From Gorsachius magnificus (taxonomy: Eukaryota; Chordata; Aves; Pelecaniformes; Ardeidae), in contig CM067081.1 in the NCBI GenBank assembly GCA_034008185.1, forward strand, positions 67,942,054-68,006,053: 64,000 bases of DNA, in the 5' to 3' direction. The stretch's first letter is position 1. Every line of letters begins with the position of its first letter. A model generated the notes under the pieces. That model was not told the origin of the DNA. It worked only from the letters and a program-made list of their open reading frames with translations, and did no database searches. The translations under genes were made by a program, and so were the position numbers. Shown in pieces: positions 60,801 to 64,000 of this stretch.

Positions 60801-63800
60801 AACTGTACACTTATTAAAGCGCTTGTATCAGCACAGCTCATCTGAATAAATTTGGTGTAATAAGCAGTCTGTGCTAGAATAGCTGCGCTGGAGCATACGG
60901 ACCGGCTGTCCTGCTCTGGCTGAGGCAGATTCACAATGTTCAGTGCTGTGCCAGTGTTCCCAGGACATTTTTTCTAACAACATATGTGTGAGATTTTAGA
61001 AAGAGCTCATGGGACAAGAAATTGGACATCAAGCTGTTCACCAGGAACGTGAGATTTTTCCCTCTGCCTCCTTTCCAGTCTGGGAAGTAGGGGCCTGTGC
61101 TCTGAGCCTACGATGGGTTATGGGGAGCGACACAACACGGAGAACGTCCCCCTTTCATGTCACCTCACGCCGAATGACAAGGTGCAGAGAACGTGCTCTT
61201 TGCCACATACTGGTGCAGCAAATGTTCTGACGCAGAAGCTCACGCAAGGGGCTCATCATGCAGAAACCTCATCACAGGACCAGACTTGGGGTAGCTGTCC
61301 TCTACCACACGCTCTACTGGGTATGACACATCTCCTGTATTGTGGGGGTTTTGTTTGTTCCTTTTTTTCTTTTTTTTTTTTTTTTAAAGCCTGGCCACCA
61401 TATGCTGGTGGTGTAGGTACATAATGTGTTTGCTTTGGCAATGAAAGCAGCTGAAGAATTTCCCACTTCATCCCCCAGCCCAGCTGCTCACCCTGTCCCT
61501 CTGGGTTGTGCTGATGCAACTGTTTGCATACAGGTAGTATAAGCCAGGTCAGAGAAATAACATAACTTTCAACACCCCCCCACACACCCCAGTTGCAAGG
61601 GGGACACTGATTTGTGATTGGGACAGGAATGCACTGCAGATAGCAAGAAATTTTTTAATTTGTCATTGCAAAAGTAGTCCATACAGGAATCTGGAAAAGA
61701 AGTATGAAGCAGCTTGTGTTGGGGGCAAGGGGGTTAAAGTCACAAAAAATGTGAAAAACAAGTGTTGAAATAAATAGAGCAAACAACTAGGATGACATTT
61801 GGAATTACACAAATGTGTTGTCATCCACTGTGAGTGTCAAGTGTACTTCTTCAATCTGCCTAATCTAATATAAACAGAGATCAGCATGAATATCTAAAAA
61901 AACCCACCATCTACCAAAATATTGCAGATACCCATCTTGCCCTGGGGAGATGGTAAGGGAAGAGAGCAAACCAGGTATGACAGCTCCTGGAGGCATCATT
62001 TAATGCATGGTTAGAAGGCATATGCATTCCACCCTAATGAGACTGGTAAAAACATACTGGGGGGAGGAGAGGAGAGGAGAGGAGAGGAAGGAGAGGAGAG
62101 GAGAGGAGAGGAGAGGAGAGGAGAGGAGAGGAGAGGAGAGGAGAGGAGGCGGTAGGTCTCAGTTAAAAATTAAAGCACATTACCATTGAAAGTTAGATTC
62201 TCAAAGCTTTTTCTCTTTTTTTTTTCATTCAAAATAGAGACCATGTGAGTTCAGCATGAAAAAAAAAATAGAGGTAGCATTAAAGCTTCATTTTGGATGC
62301 TAAATTTACCAGAAAAAATGTGAATGCTTGTATTGCCACTGACATATTTAAAAGCGAGTCTTCCTTCAACCTGTTTTTTTGTCTTGTAGCAAGCTGTTAT
62401 GGTTAAAAAAATCCTACCTCTTTCCAAACACAGCATTAAGCCAAAAGACTCCCTGCATAAATTCTTGTTTGAAGGAGTAACTTCGACTCAAATTGAAACT
62501 CTTTCAGGACACTCCTAGGGCTTGTCTTCTGTAGGAGTTTGGACTGTAGGAGTTTGGATGCTTACACAATTTTTTCCTTGACTGGTAATCGATGAACACA
62601 CATGGGTTTGCCATATCACCCTAATGTGCTATTGCCAAGAAAAGTGGGGCGTCGAGGTTTGGTGGGATTCGCAGTGAGGCTGGAAACCAAGCTGCCATCT
62701 GATTTTAACGGTGACCCTCCAGGCCCTGGTTTGCCCACAGATGATGCTGCTCAGGAGAGAGGGGAGACAACTTCAGGCTCTGCAGATGAGAAAGCTTCCT
62801 CCTGTGACTAGAAACAATGCTGGCGGTTCTGTGACCCTTGAATGTCTTTTCACTTTGATGTTAAATTAAGCTAACAGATACATAATAAAGCTTCTGCCAT
62901 GTTTTAAGTGCTGGTTGGATGTAGTCTATGCAATAACAGCTTCTAAAATGGCTTTGCTCTAAACAGAGGAGGATTTAACATGCATTTTTGTCTCATACTA
63001 AGAAAAGATTTCTGAGTAGGATTAGCCAAGGAGACAGTGTTTGCATTCAAATTACTTTTCTGCCTTGAGTTTAAATCCTGGTTTAACAATATCAACTTTC
63101 AAAAAAACTTTCGGGTGTCAGTTTCCCTGTCAGTGTTGGAAATCCCATGAAATCACCAGTGATCATATTTCATTGACTTGGGGATGAAATCTTGAAGGAG
63201 TGCCTGAGAGATTTTGGCTGTGCATAGAAAGAAATTGGAAAACTGTCCCTTCTTTCCTTGGCTTTGATGCAGAACGACTCCTGCCTTGGAGATACAGTCT
63301 TTGCTCCTGCCCATCGTGCTCTGGCAGGAATGCCTGCACCCAGGCCAGCCCTTCCCCTCCCCTCCTGCTCTCCCCTCTTGCTGCCAGGCTGCTGGGGGGG
63401 GCCCTGCCACCTGTGGAGCTGGGCTTTTGGTACCCAACCTGCTGTTCTCTCAAAATGCACTTCAATCTATCTTGGCAGCTTTTGGCTGTGTCCGGGAGGG
63501 AAATATTTAAAAACCCAATAAACAACAGATTACAGCTGCTGACCTCAGCAGTTCTTAGGAACGACATCATTTCCCTGATACTTGCAATCCAGTAACCGGA
63601 GAGGACGCAAGTTGCCTGGCTTTCAGCCAGGGAGCTGGTTCCTCTGCACAGCTCTGCAATCATTCCAGTCCATTGCCACAAGTGCCACGGGCAGTTTCAA
63701 AAAACCAAAGACATGTTAAAGATGCTTCAGTCTTTGCAACTGTATACAAAAGAGAAGCAAACAGCCTGTCGCTGCTTTGGGACCTTAAGAAGCTGCAGCA

Positions 63801-64000
63801 CTGGAAGGTGAACGAGGCCATTTTCCAGTATCCATTTCTGCACAGGCACCACTGAACACAGTGGTAAAGCAGTGATTTTTTTTCCTGAGCTTCAGATCAA
63901 GCCCATATTCCTGAGAGGGCTCCCTCCACCAAGCAGGCTGGCACTTATGTGAGCTGATGGCCACAGAGAATGAAAATTCAGGTAGACTGAAAGACCAGCT
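51812..64000. other. Gene-free sequence to the end of the window
   Basis: About 12 kb with no conserved exon, RNA gene or interspersed repeat that I can name. Mostly unique-looking, AT-rich stretches alternate with GC-richer ones (for example 54.4-55.1, 58.9-60.1 and 63.2-63.6 kb). The longest open frames (63681-63163 -, 59116-59511 +, 58691-59098 +) have no recognisable domain. Simple repeats: A run at 56214-56230, T run near 61371-61385, and the GGAGA repeat at 62064-62149. Confidence 0.6.
62064..62149. repeat. (GGAGA)n / (GAGGA)n polypurine microsatellite
   Basis: About 85 nt of nearly perfect five-base repeat with one interruption (ggaagg near 62088). One strand is all purine, a configuration capable of triplex formation. 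Likely length-polymorphic. Confidence 0.95.

Noticed and set aside
63163..63681. 172-codon minus-strand open frame
   Set aside because: No recognisable domain, and overlapped by several frames on both strands in a GC-rich patch; no promoter or splice context.
1..64000. CRISPR arrays, operons, tRNA or rRNA genes
   Set aside because: None seen. Repeats present are CR1, LTR, tandem or simple repeats of a vertebrate genome.

Overview
This is a vertebrate nuclear window, almost certainly from a bird. It has large introns, split coding exons, many CR1 LINE 3' tails of the avian type, and an avian-type endogenous retrovirus LTR family. The two protein-coding genes recognised here, UPF3A and CHAMP1, are both on the + strand in the order UPF3A then CHAMP1. 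They are neighbours in the same order at human 13q34, so this is a conserved syntenic block.

Layout. (1) 1-18.4 kb: the 3' two thirds of UPF3A, a nonsense-mediated decay factor. Eight coding exons run from the second half of the UPF2-binding RRM-like domain to the exon-junction-complex-binding motif and the stop codon at 17087-17089. The first exons lie upstream of the window. (2) 18.4-31.8 kb: intergenic and rich in repeats. It holds a truncated minus-strand ERV (5' LTR plus gag-like remnant), an old L3/CR1-like LINE fragment, a degenerate tandem array with a unit of about 161-173 bp, a plus-strand solo LTR, and several CR1 tails. (3) 31.8-33.4 kb: a very GC/CpG-rich island that is the best candidate for the CHAMP1 promoter and non-coding exon 1. 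(4) 33.4-40.7 kb: the presumed CHAMP1 intron. (5) 40.68-44.17 kb: the CHAMP1 coding exon and 3' UTR. (6) 44.2-64 kb: about 20 kb with no supportable gene, one internally deleted plus-strand CR1, a CR1 tail and simple repeats.

How the genes relate. UPF3A acts in mRNA surveillance, bridging UPF2 and the exon junction complex. CHAMP1 is a zinc-finger protein of kinetochore-microtubule attachment and heterochromatin/REV7 biology. They share a locus but not an obvious pathway, and nothing in the sequence suggests a bidirectional promoter.

The most notable observations are frame breaks. UPF3A has one in the arginine/lysine/glutamate-rich exon at 8726-8871. CHAMP1 has five single-base-type breaks, all in the proline/serine repeat half between 41.23 and 42.44 kb, while both zinc-finger ends are intact. 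The simplest reading is assembly or sequencing indels in low-complexity sequence, but real lesions or length polymorphism cannot be excluded from one sequence. I found no CRISPR array, operon, tRNA, rRNA or evident new gene system. The long open frames in the CpG island and in the GC-rich patch at 19-20 kb look like compositional artefacts.
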